Assembly (NCBI GenBank): GCA_032768795.1 | Contig: CP136490.1 | Span: forward strand, 558,001-622,000 | Source of the DNA: Tremella fuciformis | Lineage: Eukaryota > Basidiomycota > Tremellomycetes > Tremellales > Tremellaceae | DNA length: 64,000 nucleotides | Direction: 5' to 3' | Shown: piece after piece, positions 23,219 to 35,179 of the stretch | Numbering within the stretch: the first letter of the stretch is position 1 | How the letters are laid out: every line of letters starts with the position of its first letter | Notes under the pieces: generated by a model | Databases searched by the model: none | The model's input: the letters and a program-made list of their open reading frames with translations, nothing else | What the model was told of the DNA's origin: nothing | Translations under genes and position numbers: made by a program

Positions 23219-26200
23219 TCAGTCCGCTCGTAAGATCATCCCCTGCTCTTCGAGGTGCTTCATAAAGTCCTTCCACACGTCCGCGCCGCCCTGCGGCATC
23301 ATCTCGGCCGCCCGTTGTGTTGTGCGCGCCATGGACAACGTCCGCGCCGAGCCGACCATGATCAGCGCCTGCTTCATCAGCCCCGAAGACGCACAAGCAG
23401 TGCGATCTGGTACTGACCCGCTTGGCGCGCGTGATGCCCACATTGAGCCGCCTCCAGTCGGCCAAGAAGCCGATGTAGCCTTGGGCGTTACTGCGCACCG
23501 TGGAGAAGATGATGACGTCCTTCTCCCTCCCTTCAAAGCCATCGACCGTCTTAACTTCGATATTCTCAAGCTCGGCTGCCCGCTCCGGGCCGAGCTGTTC
23601 GATGAAAGCTTCTCTGCGATCGGGATCGATAAGAAGGTAGTCGCTGATCAGCCTGATCTGCGCCGCATATGGAGCTATGACTCCGATATCCGATGCCTTT
23701 AGATCCTGTACCATGAGCTGAGACGGGCAAAATGATATTGTCACTCACTGGATTGCAGTAGAGCAGATCTGCCACAATGTCTACGACTTTGCTGGCGTCG
23801 CCGTAGTTGGCGATGCTCTTGTTCTCCGGACTCTCAGGGTGCTCGTGATCGACGAATGTCATATTCTTTCCTGGCAACAAGAAGCCGGTATCAGGAGCGC
23901 CCAAGGTAGCCTTGACCTTCCCCGACGAGGATACCGTGCCATCCTTCAGAGCGGCATTGTAGAACGCCCTATTAGGAAAGGCAGAGATCGAGGGGTGCAT
24001 CCTGTATTGAGTGTCGAGCATGATGGAGGGTACGTCTGTCGTCAGTACGCCCCGCATTGCCCTTTGTATACCTACTTCGCTCATGAATCAGTCTCTCGAA
24101 CAGACTCGTGGCGAGACCTCCAGCTTGAGCCTTCTCGCTCATGATGACCGGAGGAAGCTGTTTGTGATCGCCGATGATCGCCACGTTGGCCGCGCCCTTC
24201 ATAAGAGCGATGAGAGATAGCGGTTCTGTCGCCATACTCGCCTCGTCGAGAAAGACTATGGGGAAGTCGATCTCCCGAGTTTTGAACGATGTCGCAGACA
24301 GGAGCGTTGAGCAGACCTGAAGGCGATCAGTCAAATGCTGCGACACGATGATTGCTAACGACTGACCACATCGGCCGAGTTCAGAACGTCCTGCCGCATC
24401 TTGGACAAGAGAGAGTGACTCCTGCCGTAGATCTCGCCAAGGCGGCGAGAACGTTCGCCTAATCCTTGTCAGTTTGATGTTTCCGCTTGGATGGCATGAC
24501 TGACCTCCGGCCGTTTCCTCCTTCGAGATTGAGAACAGTCTATCCTTTTCCTCTTGCAAGCTGGCATACTCGGACCACAGCGGATGGTCCTCGACAAGCA
24601 CGGAAAGCGAATGCTGCTGGAGGTCCTCGCGGATGCGGTCATCGGATCCCACGCGAACGGTCCTGAGCCCATGCTTTGAAAGCCCATCGAGCAAGTTGTC
24701 AACCGCGACATTGGTATGAGCGCACACAAGGATTGGGTGTCGGATCTGCCAGTGCTTCTTGAGCAGCTTGATGGTTTCGATGATCACTCTTGTCTTGCCT
24801 GTTCCGGGAGGGCCCTGCACGAGACTCAATCGTTCGCCGAGCATCATGGCGATCGCACGAGTCTGACTGGGATTCAAATCGATAGATGGGTCCCCCTCAA
24901 CTGGTACTGGGTTCTCCGTTCTGTAGCGCTGTGCCCAGCTCCGGATCAGCTCGTTACGCGAAAGAAGAGTCTCCGTTTGATCCCGATGAGCAGATGGGGT
25001 AGCAGTAGCGTCCACATCCGTGGGCTTGAGGGAAGATGATTCCGCTACGAGAGCTTGAACTTGGGCGGGAAGAGCCGCGGCGGCGTCGAGTGACGGCGAG
25101 CCCTGCTCATATGGGATGTAGGTCTCTTGAAAGGCACGCAGGATGTGGTCTCTCAAACCGGTGCCCTGCAGAATATACTGGGTTTCCTTGATCTTCCGTT
25201 TCCTGGCAGCTTCCTTTTCGGCATCGACAGGATTGTCGTCACTGCGCTCCTTCGGGTCGAGTAATGCCTGGTACTCGTAGAAATAGCTGGCCACATCCAA
25301 CGGGGCCGGATCAACGTTCATCGAATTGATTGCGAGTTTCTGCTTGACATAGGACATCTCGTCGATCCCCACGTCGAGCCTGAGATGAGAGCCATTCTGG
25401 AGGAAAGTCGATGAGCACTTACCGCCAGCGCCCCGTCAAGAGCTCTGGAATAGGCTGGTCAAATTCGACACGTATAGACCCCTTGGGCACACTGAAAATG
25501 CGGCCCCGACGCCAGCTCTGAGGGCCGTCTTTCGGCTCGGCACCTGAGGCGGTCAAGGCGTCCACGAAAGGATCGGTACGGGACACAAAGATGATAGTGC
25601 CCGGTCTGGGCGTGAGCTCCCGTTCTAAGCCGCAAACAGCGGCGACTGCTCACTTGAACTGATAGATGCTGTCAAGTCTTGTTGTCGCGTTCTTGCCGAC
25701 AGCAGCGAACTGGTAGACCGCCCCAGTGGTGGACCGCTTGGCTCTGAAAGGTATTGCTCCCATATCATCGATCATGTGTCCGGACCTCTTCAATCGGTGC
25801 TCGGGCCACTCCTTCAGCCGCTGAAGAAGTAGAGTTTCCTCCTCCTCTTGTTCGGCTTGCAGCAGGGTCAGAAAGCTGACGGTTAGGTCACAGCGGAACA
25901 CACAGGTGGTATGGCTTACTGATCTTTGTACCTCTGTAACTCCTCATAGAACAGTTCGCCAGGCTGTAGATGCGGAATGGGAGGATCGACGCGGTTCTGA
26001 GCGTGTTGTGGGTACCATCGCTTCCCCGGGGCCTTCGGTTGGGCGCTCAGAGACCGTTGACGCCAGTCAAAGCGAGTCAGTCCATCGGGGGGCATGTGAG
26101 TTTCCGGCAGTCGGGGGAGATCAAGCGCTCGACTGAGGCGCTTGCCCCTGAGCGGCTGAGGTGTAGATCCGCCCGTCGAATCATCGCGCGGAGTGTATTC

Positions 26201-26521
26201 GAAGTCGGCGTCGTTGGGGTGTGGGTCAAGGGTAGTAGCAGCCGTAGAAGAGGGAGGTGGCGGAGGTGGAGCTTGATGGCCAAAGTAGAAAGGACTGGAA
26301 GGTATATCCAAACCCTCTGGGAGCTCGGCAAGGGTTTGAGCGAAGACTGCAGATGTAGAGTGAATCTGCCGCCCGAGGGTGCCGATAGTAGGCGTCAAGT
26401 TGGTTTTGAGACTGGGACTCGGGGTTGGCGAAACATGGAGAGCCTTGGTGGTAGACGACAGCAAGGCTCTGTAAGAATGGGCGATGCCTAAAGGGCGAGA
26501 AAAGGTGATGGACCGGTACAT
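23219..26521 (-). CDS. UPF1-like (SF1B) helicase with mitochondrial presequence
   Basis: Superfamily 1B helicase of the UPF1/IGHMBP2/Hcs1 group. The first exon (start 26521) gives [20 protein letters not shown] and continues Ser/Arg rich to [13 protein letters not shown], a textbook mitochondrial presequence. Later exons carry the Q-motif region [10 protein letters not shown], Walker [22 protein letters not shown], Walker [47 protein letters not shown] and [12 protein letters not shown]. The last exon is entered through a 46-nt intron and ends GMILRAD. A TATA-like GTATATATAT at 26611-26620 lies about 90 bp upstream. The presequence suggests action on mitochondrial nucleic acid, which is inference; nucleic-acid preference is unknown. 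Confidence 0.87.
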
Positions 26522-27383
26522 GCCGGATGTCGACCTAGGGTGTCCTTTCGGATGGAGGTCGATGAGTGCGAATCGAGTTGGGCGACCTCATCCTGGTCCG
26601 GGTGAGGGCTGTATATATATGCGCTCGGGAGCGAGAGCATACAAAAAGCCTCCTGTGCAGCTGTAAGATCAGAGACGGAGTTGGAGACGGAGTGATGTGA
26701 CTGCAGGGGGCAGGGGATGATGGTCCAAGTCAAGACGCGATTGCCTCCTGACAGATTTCGGGTGGCAAATTGAATGTGGCACCTCTGGCGTTGCCTCATA
26801 CTGCGCTCCGAGCGAGTGCCAGATGATGTATATCGTCTGTCCTCGTTCAACAGCTCGCGGCTGTGACTCGCGGTATGCCTGTCGCATTGGGCCACGACCG
26901 GGAACATCAGCAGAGCAAGTTCCCGACTAGCGTGCAGAGGCCAGTACAGCTAGCAAGCTTTGTTGCCCCTCACATCACGATGCTGCACATCATACACCTC
27001 AGTGATACCTGCTTCCTCTACCGGTTTCTGATGCATATCAGAATACCCCGTTTCACACTGTGTTTTGGGAGGAGGGGCACACTGGGCGATCCTTCTTGCC
27101 AATTTAACGACTGGACTGTAATTTGTCCTCTTGTGAATCATCCGATTCCACCCTGCTCCCTCGTCTGTCTCCGTTTCTCCGTAGTCAGTGGCTCGCCGTC
27201 AGTCCGCATGATATTACACTCCTCTCCTTCCGCTCCCGATGGGTTTTCAATTGCTCTCCGGAGCCGGCGACCATTCTCCGTCCTCTCTCGGCCCCCGTTT
27301 CCCCGGCACCTTCCCGTCCCTCTATACACAGACTACATAAGTCCTACCTGATTGTCCAGCTTCAGCTCAGAATCTGCTCTCAT
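26522..27383. other. Intergenic between helicase and unknown gene
   Basis: Includes the helicase promoter with its TATA-like element at 26611-26620. The rest shows no recognised gene. Plus-strand reading of 27123-27383 is open but starts from a non-ATG codon and is low in protein-like character. Confidence 0.4.
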
Positions 27384-28415
27384 ATGGCAATTCGAGAAGT
27401 GCATAACATGTGCCTCCGTCGGTGGATTGCCTACGCCTGGTCGAAGAAAGCCTCGGTCAGTGGTCCATTCTCGGTGTTTTCGCCTGAGGTCATGACACAA
27501 AATACCAAATGCTCCTTTCTCGAGTTTGTCTTGAAGTGCGCGCTTTCCTGTGTTACTGAACTTAAAAGTAGACTTCGCCAGCCTTCACTTGGCCAGATGT
27601 GGCCAAAGAATTCAACTCAAGAACATTCCCCCTCCGCTGCCGATTTCTCAGACGCTTCTTACCCGGATCCTGGTTCATTGCTCTCTCACTGCCGCCGCAC
27701 AATGCCCCAGGGCCATACAGACTGTTCAAGCCGAAACTCTTCTGGTTCTAATGCTGAAGATGGCGCCCTAAGAGAATCTGCCGAGCAGATCATGCGTGGA
27801 CTGATGGCGATGTCGCTCGTGTTGCCCCCGAACTTCGCATTGCACTGGTCATCATCCATTCAAGACGATTTCCCGGAGCAAGCAGCACTGGAGGGGGTCC
27901 TGACGGCCTCCATACGGCTGACCCAATCCCTGACAAACGACGAGAGACTCTGCGCATTTATCACCAGGGCGGATTTCTTCTCGCTGCAAGATCCCAAGGT
28001 CCGAAATGACGAACTGGCCATGGATGCCTTCACGAGGGGAATGGCCCAACCTTCAGAAATGCATTCTAAGTTCCTACGGGCTCTTCGTCCGCATAGATCG
28101 GATCCCGAGCTTGCAAGTCTAATCACCCGTAACAAGGATATCTTTACCATAGAAGTGCACGACAACGGAGACCTCCATCAACGCCTACTTACCATCGACC
28201 CGCAGCATCTGACCATCGATTTCCAATTTGTCATGCCTCTACCCCCTAAGCTTGCCAGGCCGTTCTCGAGGATCTATTCTAGCTGGTTTCAGTCCACCCA
28301 GGCAAACACGCAGACGGTTGCTGGACAATCGGCCAATGCTACGATGGCTACTGGACAGGCTTCCGAGATTGATGACGCGGCCGTTGAGGCACGGGACGAT
28401 CGAGAGGGTCATTGA
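27384..28415 (+). CDS. Hypothetical protein
   Basis: Open frame from the ATG at 27384 (MAIREVHNMCLRRW) to TGA at 28415, up to 343 residues. Not recognised. The second half looks like a folded soluble protein (EQIMRGLMAMSLVLPPNF, DPELASLITRNKDIFTIEVH, LTIDFQFVMPLPPKL), followed by a Gln/Ala/Thr-rich tail. A 33-nt in-frame segment at about 27538-27570 begins GTGCGC and ends CTGAACTTAAAAG, so it may be an intron whose removal keeps the frame. The N-terminal part is weak and the real start could lie further downstream. No membrane segment or signal peptide is evident. Confidence 0.5.
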   Translation: MAIREVHNMCLRRWIAYAWSKKASVSGPFSVFSPEVMTQNTKCSFLEFVLKCALSCVTELKSRLRQPSLGQMWPKNSTQEHSPSAADFSDASYPDPGSLLSHCRRTMPQGHTDCSSRNSSGSNAEDGALRESAEQIMRGLMAMSLVLPPNFALHWSSSIQDDFPEQAALEGVLTASIRLTQSLTNDERLCAFITRADFFSLQDPKVRNDELAMDAFTRGMAQPSEMHSKFLRALRPHRSDPELASLITRNKDIFTIEVHDNGDLHQRLLTIDPQHLTIDFQFVMPLPPKLARPFSRIYSSWFQSTQANTQTVAGQSANATMATGQASEIDDAAVEARDDREGH

Positions 28416-29086
28416 CCCTCACTTGGACCCGCGCTCCATCTCCGTCTGGACCGCGCTTCTTTCTGACTTGTCAACATAATCATCGGCATGTATTCTTCAT
28501 TCTATATTTTTCCTTCCGCTAGGCTTTGACTGCGATGATGTAACGCTCCGTGAGGGGCGATGCAAGCAAGTGTGGCAATGCCCAGTCATTTCCATTGCGT
28601 TCAAATTGGAGAACAGCGGATTGCGCATAATATCGTGTGAAGTCTGTGGGAGTGCCGCGCGATAGAAGAAAGGCTTCTCAGCTTACCCACTCGCTTGACA
28701 GATGTCTACTGAGGCGCCATCTTCGTCTGCACTTGTACTTGAAGTCGGCCTCGACGCCATCTGAAGTCCACTCGTCCTCGAGTAGGCCCCCTTGTTCGCC
28801 ACAACTCCAAAGTCTTGGCATTTTGTGCCACAATTGATGGACGATCTCCCGCTTGCCACACAATGTGATTTACCCTGAGCAGGCACGGGACAAGCGCGCA
28901 CCCTGAAACACACTAAAAAGAAGGGGGTCACCAGTTGTTGTATCGTTGCTCCACCATCTCTCTTTCACATTTCTCTTTCTCTTTCTCGCTTCCAGACACT
29001 GCCCACTAGCAGAGAGCAGAGAAGCTCGACAAGACGCGTCCGCTTAGGTATCCACGACCTCACGCAGCTACCCTCTCTCCGCCAAC
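28416..29086. other. Intergenic, promoter of CFEM gene
   Basis: No gene recognised. A CT-rich run at about 28965-28995 precedes the CFEM gene and probably marks its core promoter. Short open frames on either strand around 28640-28930 look accidental. Confidence 0.45.
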
Positions 29087-30128
29087 ATGCTCACCATCCT
29101 GCTGCTCTCCCTGCCGGCAGTCACAGCAGTCAGTACCCGACCACAACGTTGGAAGTTACAGTTGCTGATGCCGACCACAGCTCAACGCGGGTCGCTATGT
29201 CATTTGGCCCAGGCAGGACTCGGCACCCGCATGCTCTGACGACTGCTTCAACGGCATCACTGTCACCACCGTCAGCTCGCCCACTTCCAGTCATTGACGT
29301 GCTGATTACCTAGACCTGTGACCCAAACAACAACCTGACCTGTCTGTGTACGGATCCGTTGGTCGACGGGTACCTGCGGTCTTGCTTTTCGGGGAGCTGC
29401 GATGTGAGTCTGCTTGACGTGTTCTACTGCACCGCTAAGACACAGTCTACCGAAGCGTCAGAGGCGAATGTCTACTTTGACGAGCTGTGCGACAAAGGCG
29501 GCGATCTTCCATCCACGTTCACCGCCGCGTCCAGCACTAGCGCTGCCCCTGCATCCTCTTCCACCTCGGATGCTGTGACGACCACTACGGCATCTGCAGG
29601 GTCGACAGAAAGCTCGGCAACAGTCGTCGAATCCTCATCGTGCGTTCTTCCGTGCAGTCTTCGTCAACCCTATCTGATTGCCCAGGTCGTCGGTTGACGA
29701 GGCTTCGTCGTCCTCGACTTCATCATCCTCCATTGTCTCTTCGGAGTCTACAACCGCAACGTCACACTCCACGAGCGCAGGCAGGTGCGTTACCGTCATT
29801 GGTCCAATTCCTACCACCATTCTCAAGATATGGGCCTGAGCTGACCTGAAGTTCGGTTGCCACTACTGTCGTCGTCATCACCACATCTGTATCGTCCACT
29901 TCTACCCCAACTGCCACTTCTTCCTCCACGTCCACCGTTCCGCAAAACAGCACGCCCACAACTCTCTCGCGCACGACTACCTCGACCTCTCGGTCGAGCA
30001 CGACCGCAAGCACGGGTACTACAACTGCCGAAGCCGCCTCGTCCACTTCTGGCGGTGCCGAGCTCAGTCGCGCTGTATCCGGAGGGGTGTTGGGACTGTC
30101 GGCACTGGTGGCCATCCTTGCCATTTAG
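29087..30128 (+). CDS. CFEM-domain GPI-anchored surface protein
   Basis: A signal peptide (MLTILLLSLPAVTA) is followed by a compact eight-cysteine domain of CFEM type: ACSDDC, TTTCDPNNNLTCLCTD, LRSCFSGSC and FDELC, with cysteine pairs joined over three introns (29129-29180 and two more before 29450). A long Ser/Thr-rich stalk and a hydrophobic tail (GGVLGLSALVAILAI) complete the layout of a GPI-anchored wall or membrane protein. CFEM proteins bind haem in some fungi or act at the surface; haem binding here is not shown, although the Asp usual before the Cys repeat is present in CTDP. Two introns fall in the stalk near 29640-29690 and 29783-29853. Confidence 0.8.
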
Positions 30129-30747
30129 GACAACATCGATGTGCGGCATAGGGTAGATCAAGAGAAAGCAGAGCACGCGGATGATATGTCGCTGTGCAGA
30201 CACAACGGACACTTTGACGATCCATTGACGATACCAACGGGGGAAACGAGACACTTGTTCGAATAACGATCGACAGGGTACGTTACATACACATGCATGC
30301 TAGTCATTGCAATGGGGCAGGGAGGTATTGAGCTGGGTCCGACCAAGTCTGTCGGAAATGGCCTAACACCTGCACAATTTCATACGCGGCGACTCTGTCT
30401 TGCACTAGCAGCAAGAATCTCATGGACGATCGGTCTAATCCCTTCTTCATATGAGATGCTCCTGCCTGCTAGTGCAGCGTCGGAAGGGTCGTGCAGGGGA
30501 AAGTACAGGAGGTATCGGCGTGACTTTGTTGTGATCTGAAGTTCGGTCAGACACAGGTCCGGGAAGTCCTTGACCCGAGACGCCTTCCAGGCGGCCTTCA
30601 TACAGCTTAGATGTATTTGACAAGAGCGGCAGCGCTGCGTAGGTGTAGCGGGGCATCGGGGAAACTTCATGCATTATGAGTGGGTATATAGAGGAGCAGC
30701 TGCGAGAATCCGCGGAAGGGGGGGATCTATTTACCGAAGGCCGGCTG
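30129..30747. other. Intergenic with a weak small ORF candidate
   Basis: Between the CFEM gene and the 3' end of the SDR gene. A 96-codon minus-strand frame with an ATG (30670 to 30380, starting MKFPRCPATP) has some protein-like stretches (SRRYLLYFPLHDPSDAAL), but a second frame over the same bases is equally plausible. It is therefore not called as a gene. Confidence 0.3.
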
Positions 30748-31766
30748 TCATCGCAGTCCGTCAAACCGTTCTGCCTCTTGCGGATCCCTGGCCATGGTCT
30801 CGACCGTCCAGTCCCAGAGCTCATCCTGCTTGGTCACATCGTAAGACTCGACGCTTGTCTTCTTCTCCTTGTCCAGCAACAAGTACCGCCCGTGCCACGT
30901 CGCATACTCATCGCCGACCGTAAACTCAGCCAGGCGTTTACCGCTGTATGGCGGCGTGCTGGTCGTGGCGCCTGCTATGCGCCAGATGAAGGTCAAGTGT
31001 GGGAGGATGTAGTTGGCGACGAAGCGCAAGGGTGCAGACACCTCTATCCCTATCAGCATCACTCGGCACATGAACACTATACTTACGCCTCGCGAGGCCT
31101 GTACCGGGCGCGAAGCCCGGCTCAAAGCAGTTGATGCGCCAGCCCTTGCCTGCAGCTTTCGCTCGCCTCTCGAGGCCCCACATGAAGAACACCACACCGA
31201 GCTTGGCGGTCCCATAGCGAACCTGCATATCTGCGAGACGCGGGTCGTCCGCCGCGGCCACCTTGGCCGGCCCGACCCACGCTTGTTTGGGGTGCATGGC
31301 CACGTCGGGGTTGTGCATCTCAGATATGTTGGCGATGATGGAACAGTCATCCCGCAGGAGGTGTGCGCCGTTGAGGAGGAAGAACAGCAGCGCGTGGCCC
31401 GTATGACACGCCGCGAACGTCTCTTCGATGCCGTCCTCCGTGAACACGGGCTTGGCGGTGAACCCTCCTCCGGCATTCATGACAAACTGGCTGATAGGCC
31501 CGTACGACCAGCCTGCGACAAAGTCGCGGACGCTGGCTTTGGAGCACAGGTCGAGCTTGGCGAATTTGACATTTGATGGGAGGCCTGGCGGGAGAGACGA
31601 CTGGGGCTCAGCTTCTTCGGATCTGCTGCCAAGTCAGAGGACGGACTCGTCCTGTAGCGATGATCTGGGCGTCTGGTTTGAGCACTGCGAGGACCTTTAC
31701 TGCCTCAAGCCCGATACCGCTTGTTCCGCCCGTGAGCAGGATGGTGATAGGAGCGGAGCTGGCCAT
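30748..31766 (-). CDS. Short-chain dehydrogenase/reductase (SDR)
   Basis: Starts MASSAPITILLTGGTSGIGL, giving the TGxxxGIG dinucleotide-binding motif within 20 residues. Exon 2 continues with VKFAKLDLCSKASVRDF and FVMNAGGGF (the NAG motif). The catalytic YxxxK is in VRYGTAKLGVV, and CFEPGFAPGTGLAR corresponds to the PG motif after the active site. The last exon includes a C-terminal WHGRYLLLDKEKKTSVES region. Three exons. Substrate unknown; cytosolic, with no targeting signal seen. It is divergent from the F-box-like gene at 32461. Confidence 0.86.
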
Positions 31767-32460
31767 GGTGAGAGAGTGAGCCGGGTTAGATTGCAAAGTC
31801 TGATATTGCTTGGCAGTACGCGTGACAGGAGCTGGGGTCTTTATGCTTCCTACATGGACCGCTCTGCCCAAGACGCACCGTCATCGTTCGCCAAGATGTC
31901 CTTGCGATAAGTCAGTTGCAGAGGTTCTGGAAGGCCCGTTCCGGCGGATGTTCCGCTTGAATGTGACATGCCCGTCGGTCTCAGTCATCACATCCTCGAC
32001 GATAGCTTTCAAACTAGGCGCCTTCGAGAGTTGCCCATCGTAGTCACCGCACAGCCCAACTCGAAGAGCGAGAGCCTCTGCCTCGAAGCTCGTGAGGTGA
32101 TACACAGTTGACCATCAGTACCTGATTGTCGTTGTCGGATATCCCGAGACTCGGTTGCGACTACTCATCTCTTGACGTCCAGTTGAGCAGAAAGTATCAG
32201 CTGGTATTGGTCTCCCTCATCAGTCAACCGTGCCACCACTGTTGGAGATGACACTACGCTTTCGTGGCCATCACGGTCGTCCAGATCGTAGGAGAATGAA
32301 GGAGGACAATAGCGTCAATGAGAAGCTGAAACAGTCGCGCACAGACCTTCACTCCAGTCGAGCTCGGACCTCTCTCACCTGAAGCCGTCTCGAGGAAGAG
32401 CGGTACATCCCATCTCGTTCAATCACTACACTTGTGTCTCGACAGATCAGACTGAATACC
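31767..32460. other. Intergenic with possible degraded coding remnant (minus)
   Basis: Two minus-strand stretches read like protein: SYDLDDRDGHESVV to QLILSAQLDVKR (about 32306-32166), and SFEAEALALRVGLCGDYD to a stop at 31881. No frame-consistent start or splice model was found, so this may be a gene remnant or chance. The interval also acts as divergent promoter for the SDR and F-box-like genes. Confidence 0.3.
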
Positions 32461-34909
32461 ATGGCCAAAGGCAAGAAGAAGCAACAGCACAAGAAGCAAA
32501 AGCCACAGGCAAAGGCGAAGGCGGAAGATGACAAGGCCAATGCCGAGCCGGCAACCGGGATGGCCCGTCTGTTTGTGGACGAGCAGTACTCGCATCTACT
32601 CCTTCACACTCTATTTACTCTGAGTGCAGGAGACCTTGCCAGGGTTGCGAGAGTGTGCCATACCCGTCAGATCGTCTGCATCGCGCTGACTGCAGGTCTG
32701 CCGCAATGCAAATCACGCGGTAGCGTCATCCAGCAGACTGCAACTGGTCCTGCGTCGAGCCTTCCACTGTCTCCCTGAGAGCTTCCAGGCAGGAGAGCCC
32801 AACGCTGCCCTGGAGCGGATCATCGAGAGGGAGAAACGACTGGCTGCCTTCAAGCCGCGGGAGATCCAATGCTTGCATATCCTTCGAGCAGAGGTGCTCG
32901 CACTCGAAGATGGGTACCTCCTGACCAGCGAGGCGAGCCGCAAGAAGCTCAAAGCTGCCCACCGACCTGATTGGGGCTTCCAACCCGACGGATGGTCCGT
33001 CTGGAAGCTCCCAGACCCCTCTGCGCCCGATTTCAACCCGGACGACACGGTCGCGAAGAAGAGTCAGGGTGTTTGGAGGTGGAAGGCAGACGTGGGTGTC
33101 GAGGGCGGGCGAATCGAGAACATCGTCATGTGTCCGCAGGACAACCTCGTCGTCGTGGGACGTCGAAGGTGGGCGACCTTTCTCGTGCCTTGCTGCTGGA
33201 CTGATGGCCAGCGGGCCGGTACGTGATCCTGCCTCCGGGTTGCGGGTGTACGTCAACCGCTTGTTCTTCTATCTGATGCGACCGCTGCCAGATGCAGGCG
33301 CGGACGACTGGTCCGAGAAGGGTCTAGCGCGACCTCATCCACAGGCTGCACTGCCCTTCATCGAAGTGCTCACGCCCTTCGTCGACGGGGAGACCAGGGA
33401 AATGCCATTCGTCCAGCTGCACGTCATACCAGGAGGCAGGATCACCTGCCATTTCCCCGTGCCCCCTGGCCAAGACCCGTACTTTGCTGGTGCATGGAAT
33501 TGGAAGACTGGGAAAGCGCTTGGGGTGAGGACACTCGCTGCTGAGGCGCAAACGCTTATTCGTTGTAGAGGTTCTCTCCCGATTGGAGCTGTTTCAGCAT
33601 CTTCGCCAGTCGCTTCCTCACCCCTGATTGGGTACTATGCTCGACTTTCGTCAGCAACGAAGTCGACGATGATCCTGGAGATTGGCATTTCCAGCAAAAC
33701 GACTTTGGCTTCTGTCCCTGCATCGAGGTGTACGACCTTTCCAATGTTCAGCCTGTAGGGCCCACTAGGCTGCCAGTCACTCCTTTACCCGCGAAGCACT
33801 CAAATGAGGGCTTGCTCTGTTCATGGAGGATTGAGGATGTGCCGGAAGCCCCTTTGCTGGGCGCGTTCCACCTTGCACCAGCGTCAAAACCGAATCTTCC
33901 GACTGTTGGAGGGACCATCAACGGCGCGTATACGCCTCAAGAGTTTCGGCTCGAAAGTCCTCTTGCCTCAACACCCACGGGCGGGACGGTTTCACGTGCA
34001 TCGGGTGTGTTGTCATTCGTGATCAACGGTGTCTTCGTGCCATTCTCGGCACATTCTGAAGAGGAACACGTATCGCTGCAGGGCAGCGTGCCCGTCGATC
34101 ATCTCATCGCCTTACTTGGAACCGATCAAGCCGTCAAAACCATCCCTAATCTTACTGCCAAAGAACGAAGCGCTCTGCGCTACAGAATGCGGCGCTTGCG
34201 CAACAGCGAGGAGCGATCAGCAGCACTGACCCATGCTCATGCCTCCTCCACAAAGACACTGCCAAAGTCGGAACAGGACACCGCGCTCCATATTCCGTGG
34301 TCCGAGCTCTCCGCTGTTGTCGACATCCGCACGAATCCGTCAGGGATGGGCACGGCTTCATGGGGCTCTCGAGTGCTCGGTATCAACCCTTGCGACGGTC
34401 GCTGCAGCTACAATTTGCGACTCCTGTTGAAGATTGAGTCGCTCGGCTTGATGGAGGGCGTGTTTACCATTTACGATTACAACCCAGCCTTGTTTGGACG
34501 AGAGGATCATGTCGATTTCCCGCTCGGCACGACTCGCTCGCTATACAACGGCGGTTCTTCTCCCAGGCCCATAGACCTCAGAACACATGCCAAAGACTGT
34601 CCGCAGCCGAAAGCCGTCCCGTTGCCTGAATTTGACCACCAGCGCAGCCGGCAGGCATACAAGGGGTCAAGGGTGCTACGGGATCCGATCCAGCTCGCGC
34701 ATAAGCAGACGACGTGCGGGCTACCTTTCATGTGGCAGTCCACCCATTTGACATTCGATCAACACGAGACGTGCCGCGGGTTGCTCTTTGACGGCGACAG
34801 GATCGTATTTGGCACGGTAAGGCTTGAGGCGTGGGTGCAGGACAATATGAGAGCTGACAGCCCAGAAAGGCGGGGCGAATATCATCACCTTTTGATGGGT
34901 GTGACATGA
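32461..34909 (+). CDS. F-box-like protein, paralogue 1 of a local family
   Basis: Starts MAKGKKKQQHKKQKPQAKAK, a Lys/Gln-rich head, then an F-box-like helix pair (YSHLLLHTLFTLSAGDLARVAR) joined over an intron (32653-32695) to VCRNANHAVASSSRLQLVLRR. Shared family blocks follow: REIQCLHI, DGWSVWKLPD, GGRIENIVMCPQDNLVVVGRR, the VRDPASGLRVYVNRLFFYLM block after the 33169-33211 intron, HVIPGGRITCHF, WNWKTGKALG, and LTPDWVLCSTF. A long C-terminal exon includes GSRVLGI and FDGDRIVFGTV. The repeated Trp/Asp-containing blocks suggest a beta-propeller-like body. F-box proteins usually recruit substrates to SCF ubiquitin ligases; that role is inferred only. Confidence 0.75.
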
Positions 34910-35179
34910 GTGGGGACAGAGACGTGTGTCGAAGTCATGGCTGCTTCGTGGGGTTGTTTGCTATGTACAGGACCATCTTACAACGTGTTGGAGAAGAATG
35001 CAATAGCGAGAACTCCCATTGGCCGTCCAAAGCCGATGTCCCATTTCGTATCGCCCCGGCTAATCGGCCCGAACTGTTCATCCTTGCCGGTGTCCTCTGA
35101 CTTGCAGTATACCAGGCATTTTGGGGGCAAAGACAGTCGCATTCTGTACTTTTTCCATTCAAGCCTCTTCTTGAGAGTC

